64,000 bases of DNA from Corallococcus sp. AS-1-6 (GTDB lineage Bacteria; Myxococcota; Myxococcia; Myxococcales; Myxococcaceae), in contig NZ_JAIQDE010000026.1 in assembly GCF_020037015.1 (NCBI RefSeq), positions 88,278 through 152,277 on the forward strand, written 5' to 3'. This document shows, one piece after another, positions 8,790 through 17,435 of this stretch. A program made the translations under genes and the position numbers. How positions within the stretch are numbered: position 1 is the stretch's first letter; every line of letters begins with the position of its first letter. Below the pieces are notes generated by a model. The model ran no database searches. It was given only the letters and a program-made list of their open reading frames with translations, and was not told the DNA's origin.

Positions 8790-9341
8790 ATGACGGGGAC
8801 GGCGTGGACAAAGGGGGCGCGAGGGGTCGCGCTGGGGATGCTCCTGCTGGTGGGCGCTGCGGCCCACGCGGGACAGGCGGGCGGGGTCAACATGCCGGAT
8901 TCCCTCCAGGTGGAGGGCAAGACGCTGGCGCTCACCCACATGGAGCTGAAGAAGAAGCTCTTCTTCAACGTGTACGTGTGGAGCCTCTACATGGAGGAGG
9001 AGCCCACCTGCTTCAAGGAGGCCGTGGCCTCCAACAGCCTGAAACGGCTGCACTTCCGCTTCCTGCGCACCATCACCAAGGACCAGCTCGTGGGCAGTTT
9101 CCGCGAGGGCCTGCGCCAGAACCCGGCCATGCGCCAGGACGCCCTCAGCCAGTCCCTGGAGAAGCTCCTGTCGTCCCTCCATGACGTGCGCAAGGGCGAC
9201 GACCTCGTCCTCACCTACCTGCCCGGCTCCGGCCTCCACGTCTCCGGCGGCGCGTCCGGCGGCGTCCACATCCCCGGCAAGTCCTTCGCCGACGCCCTCT
9301 TCAGCTCCTGGCTGGACACCCACCCCATCTTCCCCAAGTAG
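8790..9341 (+). CDS. Secreted chalcone isomerase-like protein
   Basis: 183 residues. A signal peptide (MTGTAWTKGARGVALGMLLL, then AAHA) precedes a domain with the family's pattern: the LTHMELKKKLFFNVYVWSLYM strand-helix near 50, a Lys/Arg-rich FLRTITKDQL segment, and the final PGKSFADALFSSWLD. Bacterial members of the chalcone-isomerase-like fold are periplasmic and are thought to bind fatty acids or other hydrophobic ligands, not flavonoids. The ATG at 8790 follows AAGGGGAAGGCG. GTG at 8721 and ATG at 8739 are possible longer starts but spoil the signal peptide. A 6-bp hairpin begins right at the stop codon. Confidence 0.75.
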   Translation: MTGTAWTKGARGVALGMLLLVGAAAHAGQAGGVNMPDSLQVEGKTLALTHMELKKKLFFNVYVWSLYMEEEPTCFKEAVASNSLKRLHFRFLRTITKDQLVGSFREGLRQNPAMRQDALSQSLEKLLSSLHDVRKGDDLVLTYLPGSGLHVSGGASGGVHIPGKSFADALFSSWLDTHPIFPK

Positions 9342-9360
9342 GCTGGCCGCTCGTCCAGCC
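9341..9360 (+). terminator. Short hairpin at the end of the chalcone-isomerase-like gene
   Basis: GGCTGG (9341-9346) and CCAGCC (9355-9360) pair around an 8-nt loop, starting at the last base of the stop codon. There is no U-run, so this is a weak terminator candidate. Confidence 0.3.
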
Positions 9361-9404
9361 GGGAAGTTGGGCCTCAAATTGGATGCGCGTTTCTCCTAGG
9401 CTGC

Positions 9405-9431
9405 GGGCCCGAGAGCGGTACTCTCGGACCC
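9405..9431 (+). promoter_or_regulatory. Stem-loop in the leader of the OmpA-type lipoprotein gene
   Basis: GGGCCCGAGAG (9405-9415) pairs with CTCTCGGACCC (9421-9431) with one mismatch and a 5-nt loop, about 30 nt before the ATG at 9463. It could stabilise the mRNA or end upstream transcription. The role is not shown by the sequence. Confidence 0.35.
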
Positions 9432-9462
9432 ACCAACATCCTTGTCAGGAGGAATCGCACCT

Positions 9463-10275
9463 ATGCGGACACGTCTGGTTCTGGCTGCCCTCGTTGCCCT
9501 CTCCACGGGTTGCGTCTCGCAGGGGAAGTTCAATGAGAAGGCCCTGGAGGCGGAGGGGCTGACGAAGAACCTCACGGACGAGAAGGCGGCCCGCGCGGCG
9601 GCCGAGGCGAAGGTGAAGGAGCTGGAGGAGAAGCAGGCCGCGCTGGAGCAGGAGAAGGCCGCGCTGCAGACGCGCCTGGACGCCTCCGAGAACCGCCTCA
9701 CCACCGCCGCGGCCGAGCGCCGCGCCCTGGAGGACAAGAACGCGCAGTTGGCCGCGCTCAACGACGAGCTGGGGCGCAACGCCAAGAAGCTCGCGCAGGC
9801 GAAGGAGGAGCTGGAGAAGAAGAGCGCCGAGTACGAGAACCTGGCCCAGTCCCTCAAGCAGGAGATCTCCGACGGCAAGATCGAGCTGTCGGAGATGAAG
9901 GGCCGGATGACCGTGCAGCTCAAGGACAAGATCCTCTTCGCGTCCGGCTCCGCGCGTGTGGGCAAGGAAGGTCAGGAAGCGCTCGTGAAGATCGCCGACG
10001 CGCTCAAGACGGTGAAGGGCCGCATCGTGCGCGTGGAGGGCCACACGGACGACGTGCCCACCGGTGGCGGACAGTTCCCCACCAACTGGGAGCTGAGCCT
10101 GGCGCGCGCGATGGCGGTGGTGCGCTCGCTCCAGGACTCCGGAGTGGACCCGACCATGCTGTCCGCAGCGGGCTACGGACAGTACCAGCCGCTCGTTCCC
10201 AACGACACGCCGGAGCACAAGAGCCAGAACCGGCGCATCGAAATCGTGCTCGCGCCCAGCCTCGGGGGGCGCTAG
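9463..10275 (+). CDS. OmpA-family peptidoglycan-binding lipoprotein
   Basis: 270 residues. The signal peptide ends in the lipobox LSTGC (Cys17), so the protein is lipid-anchored. Residues about 22-145 form a long Ala/Glu/Lys-rich coiled coil, and residues about 155-268 are an OmpA C-terminal domain with the ILFASGSARV strand, VEGHTDDVPTG loop, NWELSLARAM helix and final NRRIEIVL. OmpA domains bind meso-diaminopimelate in peptidoglycan, so the likely job is tethering the outer membrane to the wall through a rigid spacer. The ATG follows AGGAGGAATCGCACCT. TTG at 9442 is an unlikely alternative. A strong hairpin at 10278-10302 follows the stop codon. Confidence 0.9.
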   Translation: MRTRLVLAALVALSTGCVSQGKFNEKALEAEGLTKNLTDEKAARAAAEAKVKELEEKQAALEQEKAALQTRLDASENRLTTAAAERRALEDKNAQLAALNDELGRNAKKLAQAKEELEKKSAEYENLAQSLKQEISDGKIELSEMKGRMTVQLKDKILFASGSARVGKEGQEALVKIADALKTVKGRIVRVEGHTDDVPTGGGQFPTNWELSLARAMAVVRSLQDSGVDPTMLSAAGYGQYQPLVPNDTPEHKSQNRRIEIVLAPSLGGR

Positions 10276-10277
10276 GA

Positions 10278-10302
10278 GGGTGCGCGGGAGACCCGCGCAC
10301 CC
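10278..10302 (+). terminator. Perfect 11-bp hairpin between OmpA-type and TonB-receptor genes
   Basis: GGGTGCGCGGG (10278-10288), loop AGA, CCCGCGCACCC (10292-10302). It begins 3 nt after the OmpA stop codon and ends 3 nt before the receptor ATG (10306). The only AGGAGG in the gap (10274-10279) overlaps its left arm, so it may be a terminator, a translational control element, or both. Confidence 0.55.
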
Positions 10303-10305
10303 TTC

Positions 10306-12924
10306 ATGAGAACGCTCCTCTGCGTCGTCTGTTTGCTGCTTGCGACCGGAGCCGTGGCACAGGCTCCGGACGCAGGAACCCCCGCCAGCGACGCTGGCGC
10401 TCCCACGGGCGTGCTGACGAAGCCGCCCGCCCTCCTGCGTCAGGTCGAAGCGACCTACCCGCCGGAGGCCGCCGCCCAGCAGTTGGAGGGCACGGTGGTG
10501 ATGTTCATCGACATCTCGGAGACGGGCGCCGTCACGAATGTCGAAATCACCCAGCCCGCGGGCCACGGCTTCGACGAGGCCGCCACCGAGGCGGTGAAGC
10601 AGTTCCAGTTCGAGCCCGCGGAGGTGGACAACGTCCCCGCGCCGGTGCGCATCCAGTACGCCTACCAGTTCGTCTTCCGGGCGCCCGAAGCGCCGCCCGA
10701 GGCCGCCACGGACGGCGGCGTCCAGGAGCCGCAGGGGCCGGTGAACTTCAGCGGCCAGGCGCTGGAGCGCGGCACGCGCAAGCCCCTGGTGGGCGCGGAG
10801 GTGGTGCTCACGGAGCTGGACCGCTCCACCGTCACGGACGCCGAAGGGCGCTTCTCCTTCCGGGGCGTCCCCGTGGGCACGCACCCGGTCGTGGTGGTGA
10901 TGGGCAACTACGACCGCTTCAAGACGCAGGAGACGATTGAAGAGGGCAAGGAGACGCGGGCCACGTACTACGTGCAGAAGCGCATCTTCAGCCAATACGA
11001 GACGGTGGTCCGCAGCGACCGCGAGCGCAAGGAGGTGACGCGCACGACCATCACGGTGGCGGAGGTGCAGCGCGTGCCGGGCACGCAGGGTGACACGCTC
11101 AAGGTGGTGCAGAACCTGCCGGGCGTGGCGCGGCCCGCGTTCAACGGCGGCGCGCTGGTCATCCGCGGCACCAGCCCGCAGGAGTCCGGCGTCTTCCTGG
11201 ACGGCCTGCGCATCCCCATCCTGTACCACTTCGGCGGCCTCACCTCCGTGTACAACTCGGACCTGCTGGAGGCGGTGGACTACCTGCCCGGCAACTTCTC
11301 CGCGTACTACGGCGACATCACCGGCGGCGTCATCAACGTGCGCAGCCGCGAGCCCCGCACGGACCGGCTCCACGCCACGGTGGGCATCAGCCTGATTGAG
11401 TCCAACGCGGTGGTGGAGGGCCCCATCACGGACACGCTGAGCTTCGCGATTGGCGGCCGGCGCTCGTACATCGACCTGGTGCTCAAGGCGGTGCCGTTCG
11501 ACGACGACAGCCTCCAGGTGGCGCCGCGCTACTACGACGCGCAGGCGAAGCTGGTGTGGAAGCCGACCAGCCGCCACACCTTCACGCTGCAGGGCCTGAC
11601 GTCTCGCGACCGGCTGGCGTTGCTGCTGGACCAGCCGGCGGACGGCGACCCGTCCGTCAACGGCAGCCTGGACGTGACCACGGGCTTCAACCAACTGCGC
11701 CTGCGCCACCAGTTCCGCGACGGCAGGCTGACGCTCGACACGCACGGGTTGATTGGCAACACGATTCTGGACTTCCAGATTGGCGAGCGCGGGCTGCGCA
11801 TCGCGTCCACGGACCTGTATCTGCGGCCCACGGTGGAGTTCGCGTTCAACGACAGCGTGACGCTGGCGGGCGGCCTGGACGTGGTGGCGAACCTGGCGAA
11901 CGTGAGGGCCAGCATCCAGCAGCCGCCGCGCGAGGGCGAGCCGCCGTCGCCGCTGGTGACGGAGGACCTCATCAACATCGACGGGAAGTTCACCCAGTAC
12001 TACCCGTCCGCCTGGGCGGAGGTGCGGTGGCGGCCCATCAAGGACCTGCTGGTGGTGCCGGGCGTGCGCACGGAGAGCTACCTCTTCACGGACCAGCAGG
12101 AGGTGAAGCGCACGGTGAACCCGCGGCTCGCGGTGCGCTACGCGCTCACGGAGACGCTGACGCTGAAGGGCGGCGCGGGCGTCTACCACAGCCCGCCGGT
12201 GCAGGATGAGCCGTCGACGGGGTTCGGCAACCCGGACCTGGGGGCGAAGCGGTCGCTCCAGTACAGCGTGGGCGCGGAGTGGCAGGCGCGGCCGGAGTGG
12301 TTCGTGGGCAGCGAGGTCTTCTACAACGACCTGGACGACCTCATCGTGCGCTCGAACGCGCGCATCGTGCGGGACGGCGAGTCCGTGCCGGAGAACCTGA
12401 AGAACGGCGGCGTGGGGCGCATCTACGGCTTCGAGCTGCTGGTGCGCCGGGCGCTGACGGACCGGCTGTTCGGCTGGATTTCGTACACGCTGTCCCGCAG
12501 CGAGCGGCGGGACGCGCCGGGGGCGCGCTGGCGCAAGTTCGACAATGACCAGACGCACGTGCTGACGGCCATCGCCAGCTACAAGCTGCCGAAGGGCTGG
12601 GAGGTGGGCGCGCGGTTCCGCTTCGCGTCCGGCAACCCGACGACGCCGGTGCTGGGCGCCAAGCGCGACGACACGACGGACGTGTTCATCCCGTACTACG
12701 GGCTGGTCAACTCCCAGCGGCTGCCGTCGTTCAACCAGTTGGACATCCGCGTGGACAAGAACCTGGTGTTCGACACGTGGAACCTGGACCTCTACCTGGA
12801 CCTGACGAACGCGTACAACAACCAGTCGGTCGAGGGCGTGGCCTACAACTACAACTATTCCAAGCGCGAGTACTTCAAGGGCCTGCCCATCCTGCCCGTG
12901 CTCGGCTTGAAGGGAGCCTTCTGA
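10306..12924 (+). CDS. TonB-dependent receptor with N-terminal TonB-like C-terminal domain
   Basis: 872 residues. A signal peptide (about 1-18) is followed by a low-complexity Ala/Asp/Pro linker. A TonB_C-like domain follows at about 45-125 (VEATYPPEAAAQQLEGTVVM, then GFDEAATEAVKQFQFEPA). A carboxypeptidase-regulatory beta-sandwich covers about 146-215 (GTRKPLVGAEVVL, VTDAEGRFSFRGVPVG). The plug (about 240-350, NLPGVARPAFNGGALVIRG) and a 22-strand-type outer-membrane barrel complete the protein. The function is energised uptake across the outer membrane, with unknown substrate. The presence of a TonB-type domain inside the receptor is unusual compared with enteric receptors. The start gives the only good signal peptide, although no normal ribosome site precedes it. 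A lipoprotein gene follows after 4 nt. Confidence 0.9.
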   Translation: MRTLLCVVCLLLATGAVAQAPDAGTPASDAGAPTGVLTKPPALLRQVEATYPPEAAAQQLEGTVVMFIDISETGAVTNVEITQPAGHGFDEAATEAVKQFQFEPAEVDNVPAPVRIQYAYQFVFRAPEAPPEAATDGGVQEPQGPVNFSGQALERGTRKPLVGAEVVLTELDRSTVTDAEGRFSFRGVPVGTHPVVVVMGNYDRFKTQETIEEGKETRATYYVQKRIFSQYETVVRSDRERKEVTRTTITVAEVQRVPGTQGDTLKVVQNLPGVARPAFNGGALVIRGTSPQESGVFLDGLRIPILYHFGGLTSVYNSDLLEAVDYLPGNFSAYYGDITGGVINVRSREPRTDRLHATVGISLIESNAVVEGPITDTLSFAIGGRRSYIDLVLKAVPFDDDSLQVAPRYYDAQAKLVWKPTSRHTFTLQGLTSRDRLALLLDQPADGDPSVNGSLDVTTGFNQLRLRHQFRDGRLTLDTHGLIGNTILDFQIGERGLRIASTDLYLRPTVEFAFNDSVTLAGGLDVVANLANVRASIQQPPREGEPPSPLVTEDLINIDGKFTQYYPSAWAEVRWRPIKDLLVVPGVRTESYLFTDQQEVKRTVNPRLAVRYALTETLTLKGGAGVYHSPPVQDEPSTGFGNPDLGAKRSLQYSVGAEWQARPEWFVGSEVFYNDLDDLIVRSNARIVRDGESVPENLKNGGVGRIYGFELLVRRALTDRLFGWISYTLSRSERRDAPGARWRKFDNDQTHVLTAIASYKLPKGWEVGARFRFASGNPTTPVLGAKRDDTTDVFIPYYGLVNSQRLPSFNQLDIRVDKNLVFDTWNLDLYLDLTNAYNNQSVEGVAYNYNYSKREYFKGLPILPVLGLKGAF

Positions 12925-12928
12925 CGCC

Positions 12929-13822
12929 ATGCGCACTCCCGTCCTGCTGTCTGTGATTGCCTTGCTGGGGTCGAGCGCGTGCAGCGGCCCCGACTTCGAC
13001 GCCCAGAGTGAGATTCGCAGCGTGCGCGTGCTCGGCATCAAGGCGGAGCCGCCGGAGCTGGCGCTGGAGCCGAACGCCACCACGCTGCCGCCGCCGGTGA
13101 CGTTCAGCGCGCTGGCGGTGACGCCGGACGCGCGCCCGGTGACGGTGACGTACGCGCTGTGCCGCCCGGACGTGAACCCCTACGGGGACGTGGCGTGTCC
13201 GGGGGACAGCGGGGTGGCGCTGAGCAACGGCGTGCTGTCGTTGAGCGACCCGGCGGTGCAGGCGCTGCTCATCGAATCGTTCCAGGCGGCCACCGGCGGC
13301 ACGGGCGGAGGGCAGGGGGGAACGTTCGACTTCAACGACCCGGCGGTCCAGCAGGTGTTGCAGACGGGGCTGCCGCTGTTCGTGGGCTACGAGGCGACGG
13401 ACGGCAGCGGGACGCCGGAGGGCGTGGAGCGGGGCGTGCGGCGCATCACGCTGCGTTCAACGGCCACGCCCAACCAGAACCCGGTGATGCAGGACGTGCT
13501 GTGGAACGACGCGCCGCTCTCCGGGCCGCTGCCGCTGGGCACGGAGGTGACGTTCACGCCGGTGCTGGGGGCGGGCAGCGAGGAGACCTACTCCACGGCG
13601 GACGGGCCGAGGACGGAGCAGGTCTTCTTCAGTTGGTTCGCGACGGGCGAGGGCGAGGTGGGGTCGTTCCGTTCGCTGGAGCCGGTGGACGGCAAGCCCG
13701 GCGACCCGACGACGACGTACACGACGGCCAAGACGCCCGAGCGCATCACGGTCTGGGTGGTGGCCCGGGACGGCCGCGGCGGCACGGACTGGACGACGCG
13801 CACGGTGGACGTGGGGCCCTGA
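12929..13822 (+). CDS. Putative lipoprotein partner of the TonB-dependent receptor
   Basis: 297 residues with signal peptide and lipobox SSAC (Cys near 18). The mature part begins with SIRSVRVLGIKAEPPELALEP-like sequence and has Ig-like or beta-sandwich character (VTFSALAVTPDARPVTVTY, ITVWVVARDGRGGTDWTTRTV). Cysteines near 72 and 84 may form a disulfide. It starts 4 nt after the receptor stop codon, so it is almost certainly co-transcribed and probably cooperates at the outer membrane, for example as a surface substrate-binding lid. That role is inferred from position; I do not recognise the family. Confidence 0.8.
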   Translation: MRTPVLLSVIALLGSSACSGPDFDAQSEIRSVRVLGIKAEPPELALEPNATTLPPPVTFSALAVTPDARPVTVTYALCRPDVNPYGDVACPGDSGVALSNGVLSLSDPAVQALLIESFQAATGGTGGGQGGTFDFNDPAVQQVLQTGLPLFVGYEATDGSGTPEGVERGVRRITLRSTATPNQNPVMQDVLWNDAPLSGPLPLGTEVTFTPVLGAGSEETYSTADGPRTEQVFFSWFATGEGEVGSFRSLEPVDGKPGDPTTTYTTAKTPERITVWVVARDGRGGTDWTTRTVDVGP

Positions 13823-13849
13823 GCGCCGTCCGGGCCGCCTGGGCTGGCG

Positions 13850-15106
13850 TCACCCCGTCAGCCACGCGGACGCGCGGCCCAGGCCCTCCGCCACGGAGGT
13901 GAACGCGTCCGCCGTGCGCACCCGGTCCTCTCCGAAGCGCTTCACGTACAGCTCCCGCACCGCCGGAATCTGCGACGAGCCGCCCGTCAGGAAGACCGCG
14001 TCGATGTCCCGGGCCTCCGGGTGCTTCGCCAGCAGCCCCTCCGTGCACTGCGACAGCTCATCCAACAGCGTGCGGCTGGCCGCCTCGAACTCCGAGCGCG
14101 TCATCGGCTCGTGCAGGTGGATGCGCGCGTCCTCGAAGTCGATGGTCGCCACGTCCTCGCTCGACAGCTTCACCTTCGCCGCTTCAATCGCCCGGAACAG
14201 CCGGTAGCCCAGGTTGTCCATCACCAGGTCGTAGAGCGCCTGGATCTCCGCCGGGTGGTCGCTCGTGTCGAGCATCACCTCCAGGAGCTCCTGCGTGGAC
14301 TTCTCCCGGATGAAGGACATCTCGTGCCAGTTGAGCAGCTTCGCCAGCACGTGCTGCGGGATGGGCAGCCGCTTGTGGCTGAAGCCCTTCACCTTGTACG
14401 TGGACCCCGCCCCGAAGCGCGGCAGCAGCTTGTGCCGCATGATCTCCGCGTCGAACCGGTCACCACCGATGCGCACACCCGTGGACCCCACCACGTCCGG
14501 CTTGCGGTCCAGGTTCCCCCGGCGTGAGGGCCCCAGCCGCATCAACGTCAGGTCCGTCGTGCCGGCGCCGAAGTCCGCCACCAGCACCAGCTCGTCCTTC
14601 TCAAGCCGCGCCTCGTACGCGAGCGCCGCCGCGATGGGCTCAATCAGGAACTGCACGTGCGTGAAGCCCGCCAGCTCCGCCGCCTTGCGCAGCCGCTTCT
14701 CCGCCAGTGCGTCCGCCTCCGCGTCCGGCGTGAAGACCGCGGGCCGGCCCAGCACCACCGCGTCCGGCGGCTCGCCCAGGTGCGCCCCGGCCGCCTCGCG
14801 CACGCGGCGCAGCAGGATGGCCACCAGGTCCTCGATGGTGAACGTGCGCCCCTTCACCTGCGTGGCCCGGAAGGACGAGCTGTGCAGGAAGGACTTCACG
14901 GACTGGATGAACCGGCCGTTGTTGTCCTCCAGGTAGCGCTGGATGGCGTCCGCGCCCGTGAAGACCTCCCGCTCCTCCTCCGCGAAGAAGAGCACGGAGC
15001 GGAACAGCCGGGGCTCCGCGGTGTGGGGCTGCAGCGGCAACACGGTGCCGTCCGGCAGTGCCAGGGCGGTGTTGCTGGTTCCGAAGTCGAGTCCGCAGGC
15101 GCGCAT
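13850..15106 (-). CDS. Hsp70-family ATPase (YegD-like)
   Basis: 418 residues. It has the actin/Hsp70 ATPase fold: phosphate-1 loop GLDFGTSNTALAL near the N-terminus, FLIEPIAAALAYEA, phosphate-2 VLVADFGAGTTDLTLMRLG, and the adenosine motif VFLTGGSSQIPAVRELY near the C-terminus. At about 420 residues it stops at the end of the nucleotide-binding domain and lacks the DnaK substrate-binding domain and lid, as in YegD-type proteins. The role is probably a specialised chaperone or regulator. The gene is divergent from the coiled-coil lipoprotein gene and lies about 1.1 kb from the sigma-32-type gene. Confidence 0.85.
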   Translation of the reverse strand: MRACGLDFGTSNTALALPDGTVLPLQPHTAEPRLFRSVLFFAEEEREVFTGADAIQRYLEDNNGRFIQSVKSFLHSSSFRATQVKGRTFTIEDLVAILLRRVREAAGAHLGEPPDAVVLGRPAVFTPDAEADALAEKRLRKAAELAGFTHVQFLIEPIAAALAYEARLEKDELVLVADFGAGTTDLTLMRLGPSRRGNLDRKPDVVGSTGVRIGGDRFDAEIMRHKLLPRFGAGSTYKVKGFSHKRLPIPQHVLAKLLNWHEMSFIREKSTQELLEVMLDTSDHPAEIQALYDLVMDNLGYRLFRAIEAAKVKLSSEDVATIDFEDARIHLHEPMTRSEFEAASRTLLDELSQCTEGLLAKHPEARDIDAVFLTGGSSQIPAVRELYVKRFGEDRVRTADAFTSVAEGLGRASAWLTG

Positions 15107-15265
15107 GGGGGGGCGCCCCTTATCGCCATTCCTCCGGACGCGGTAGCCCCAAAGTGCTCCCCCGCCGTGGGGCGTGCGGCCAGGCGGGCGCCCGCCGCGG
15201 CATGGCTTGGCGCCTCACGGGCCACCGCCATCTTTGCCCTGTCATCCCTTTGACAGGAGAACCGC

Positions 15266-16123
15266 ATGAAATCGCGCGCAGCATGGCTGGGTGCCGGAGT
15301 CGCCGCACTGGTGGTGGGCACCACCGCCTGCCAGGACGGAGACCGCTCCCGCCAGGACTCCGAGGCGAAGGACACCCCCGGACAGCGGGTGGAGCAGGCC
15401 CAGCTCCAGTCGGAGAAGGCCTTCGACGACGCGCGTGACGCGCAGAAGGAGGCGTCCAGCCAGCAGCGCGAGGCCGCCCGCGCCCAGGAGGACGTGCAGC
15501 GCAAGCAGCAGGAGCTCCAGGAGGCCCAGGCCAAGGCCCAGAAGGAGGCCCAGGAGGCCCAGGCCAGCCAGCAGCAGGCGCAGGCGCGCACCCAGCAGGC
15601 CCAGTCCGTGGCCCAGCAGGCCCAGGCCAGCGCGCTGGCCGCCCAGCGCCAGGCGCAGCAGAACTTCGCCACCCAGCAGCAGCAGGCCTCCAACGAGAGC
15701 GCCGCCGCCAACCAGCGCCTCGCGGATGAGAGCGCCCAGCAGCAGCAGGCCGCGAACCAGAACGCCGCCACGCAGCAGGCCGCCATCGCGCGGAACTCGC
15801 AGGCCCCCACCGCGCAGGCCCCTCGACAGGAGCAGCAGATCTCCGGCGACGTGCTCAGCGCGAGCGCCCAGGAGGTGCTGGTGAGCCAGCGCGGCGAGCC
15901 CCAGGTGCGCCTGAAGGTGGGCCCCGGCACGCAGGTGCAGGTGGACGGCCGGGCCGCGAGCGCCGCGGACATCCAGGAGGGCGCGCAGGTCCGCGCCTCC
16001 TACCGCACGGACGCGAGCAGCGGCGAGCCGCAGGCCCTGCGCATCGACGCGACGTCCCGCGCGCAGCCGGCCGCGCCCGCACCGGCGGAGAGCGGCGAGT
16101 CCTCGCCCGGTGTGCCCCGGTAG
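15266..16123 (+). CDS. Gln/Ala-rich coiled-coil lipoprotein
   Basis: 285 residues. The signal peptide ends at lipobox GTTAC (Cys near 22). Residues about 40-190 are almost wholly Gln, Ala, Glu and Arg in heptad-like order, a long predicted coiled coil. A short C-terminal domain (about 195-270) reads ISGDVLSASAQEVLVSQRG, VRLKVGPGTQVQVDGR and IQEGAQVRASYR, a small beta-barrel-like unit. The ATG follows GACAGGAGAACCGC, a good ribosome site. It is probably an envelope structural protein. No family name is claimed, and the low-complexity middle would attract spurious matches. Confidence 0.75.
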   Translation: MKSRAAWLGAGVAALVVGTTACQDGDRSRQDSEAKDTPGQRVEQAQLQSEKAFDDARDAQKEASSQQREAARAQEDVQRKQQELQEAQAKAQKEAQEAQASQQQAQARTQQAQSVAQQAQASALAAQRQAQQNFATQQQQASNESAAANQRLADESAQQQQAANQNAATQQAAIARNSQAPTAQAPRQEQQISGDVLSASAQEVLVSQRGEPQVRLKVGPGTQVQVDGRAASAADIQEGAQVRASYRTDASSGEPQALRIDATSRAQPAAPAPAESGESSPGVPR

Positions 16124-16141
16124 GCGGGACTCCGGACATGC

Positions 16142-16189
16142 CACGGCCCCGTGCCTTCGCGCTTCCCAACGCGAGGGTCCGGGGCCGTG
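16142..16189. terminator. Nested hairpin between convergent genes
   Basis: CACGGCCCCG (16142-16151) pairs perfectly with CGGGGCCGTG (16180-16189). Inside the loop TCGCG/CGCGA form a second 5-bp stem. It separates the coiled-coil lipoprotein gene (plus) from the sigma factor gene (minus) and could end transcription from both sides. No U-run is seen. Confidence 0.55.
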
Positions 16190-16223
16190 CCGTGTCGCAG
16201 CCTTTTGACGAACTGTCGCGGGA

Positions 16224-17111
16224 CTACGCGGCCAGCTCGGCCTGGTCCAGGCCGGCCTCGGCCATCAGGTTGGCCAGCTCCGCCTTCAGCTTGTCCTTGG
16301 CGCGGATCTCCAACTGGCGGGCGCGCTCGCGGGAGAAGCCGAAGTGCTCGCCCAGCTCGCTCAGGGTCATCTCCGTGTCGCTCATCACGCGCTGCTCGAT
16401 GATGAAGCGCTCGCGCGGGTCCAGGCGCATCAGCGCGCGCTGCACCAGGTTGCGGGTGAGGCCCGCCTGCTGCCGGTCGGCGACCTCGTCCGCGTGCGAG
16501 GCGGACTCGGACTCCACGAAGTCCAGGTGCGTGGCGTCGCCGTCCTCGCCCACCGGCGCGTCCAGGGACAGGTCCCGGCCGCCCATGCGCTGCTCCATCT
16601 CACGCACTTCCGTGGGCTTCACGTTCAGCTTCTTGGCGATTTCATCCGCGTTGACGATGTGGCCGTCGCCGGCGCCCAGCTTCTCCAGCTCGCGGCGCGT
16701 GCGGGCCAGGCTGAAGAACAGCCGGCGCTGCGCCTGCGTGGTGCCCAGCTTCACCAGGCTCCAGTTGCGCAGCACGTAGTTCTGGATGTACGCGCGGATC
16801 CACCACACCGCGTAGGAGATGAGGCGGATGCCCTTCTCCGGGTCGAACTTCTGCACCGCCTTCATCAGGCCGATGTTCGCCTCCTGGATGAGGTCGGACA
16901 TCTTCAGGCCGTAGGAGCGGTACTCGTAGGCGACCTTCACCACGAAGCGCAGGTTGCTCGTCACCAGCCGGTGGCCCGCGGACAGGTCACCCGCGCGGAA
17001 GGCGCGCGACAGCGTCTGCTCATCCTGCGGGTTCAGCAGCGGGTACTGGTTGATCTCCGAGAGGTACGTGGAGAGCGAGTCAGCGGAAGAGAAGGAGTTG
17101 GAAGCCTGCAT
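16224..17111 (-). CDS. rpoH: RNA polymerase sigma-32-type factor (RpoH family)
   Basis: 295 residues. Region 1.2/2.1 begins [15 protein letters not shown]. Region 2 has [36 protein letters not shown] and the -10 recognition segment [18 protein letters not shown]. The RpoH box-like [15 protein letters not shown] follows. Region 4 ends with [19 protein letters not shown], a helix-turn-helix for the -35 element. Length and RpoH box fit the heat-shock class. Myxobacteria carry several paralogues of this class used in development, so the symbol denotes the family, not a proven heat-shock role. An Hsp70-like gene lies nearby. The 5' gap of about 320 bp is long enough for complex control. Confidence 0.9.
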   Translation of the reverse strand: MQASNSFSSADSLSTYLSEINQYPLLNPQDEQTLSRAFRAGDLSAGHRLVTSNLRFVVKVAYEYRSYGLKMSDLIQEANIGLMKAVQKFDPEKGIRLISYAVWWIRAYIQNYVLRNWSLVKLGTTQAQRRLFFSLARTRRELEKLGAGDGHIVNADEIAKKLNVKPTEVREMEQRMGGRDLSLDAPVGEDGDATHLDFVESESASHADEVADRQQAGLTRNLVQRALMRLDPRERFIIEQRVMSDTEMTLSELGEHFGFSRERARQLEIRAKDKLKAELANLMAEAGLDQAELAA

Positions 17112-17435
17112 GGGGGTCTCTCTCGGGGAAGAGGGCGGTGTGCGTGACCGCCGTTTGCTGCGACGGGGAGACCTTTAGCAACGCACGGGCCAATGCCAGC
17201 CGACGGGCAACCTCAATGATTCCAGGGTGTTGCGCGAAACAGCTTCAATGCTTAGGGCGGAACCCGGCAGTTTTTACAGCGCCGGGTTTCGACACTTCTT
17301 CCGGATGCCTCGCAGGGAGGGTTGCCAACCCTGCGACCCGGACACAGGGCGGATCACATCCCCCAGGGCTGTGGGCCCGCCCCGGCCTCCCTGCCTGGAG
17401 CGCAGGGAGGCGGGGGTGCGGAGGTGAAGGCCGCG
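17112..17435. other. Gap of about 320 bp upstream of the sigma factor gene with two hairpins
   Basis: No gene is supported. Two inverted repeats are visible: AACCCGGC/GCCGGGTT (17261-17268 and 17281-17288) around a loop with a T5 run, and GCCTCCCTGC/GCAGGGAGGC (17385-17411), described separately. The promoter of the sigma gene must lie here, but I cannot point to a convincing -35/-10 pair. Confidence 0.5.
17385..17411 (-). terminator. Hairpin just after the DUF4114 gene
   Basis: GCCTCCCTGC (17385-17394) and GCAGGGAGGC (17402-17411) form a perfect 10-bp stem with a 7-nt loop, 25 nt beyond the stop codon of the minus-strand DUF4114 gene. There is no U-run. Confidence 0.5.

Noticed and set aside
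9445..13083. A minus-strand open frame of about 1,200 codons under the OmpA-type and receptor genes
   Set aside because: His/Arg/Leu-rich shadow with no domain; two well-supported genes cover the plus strand.
15440..15810. CAG/GCC-rich block that looks like a DNA tandem repeat
   Set aside because: It is codon-level low complexity of a Gln/Ala coiled coil without a fixed period.
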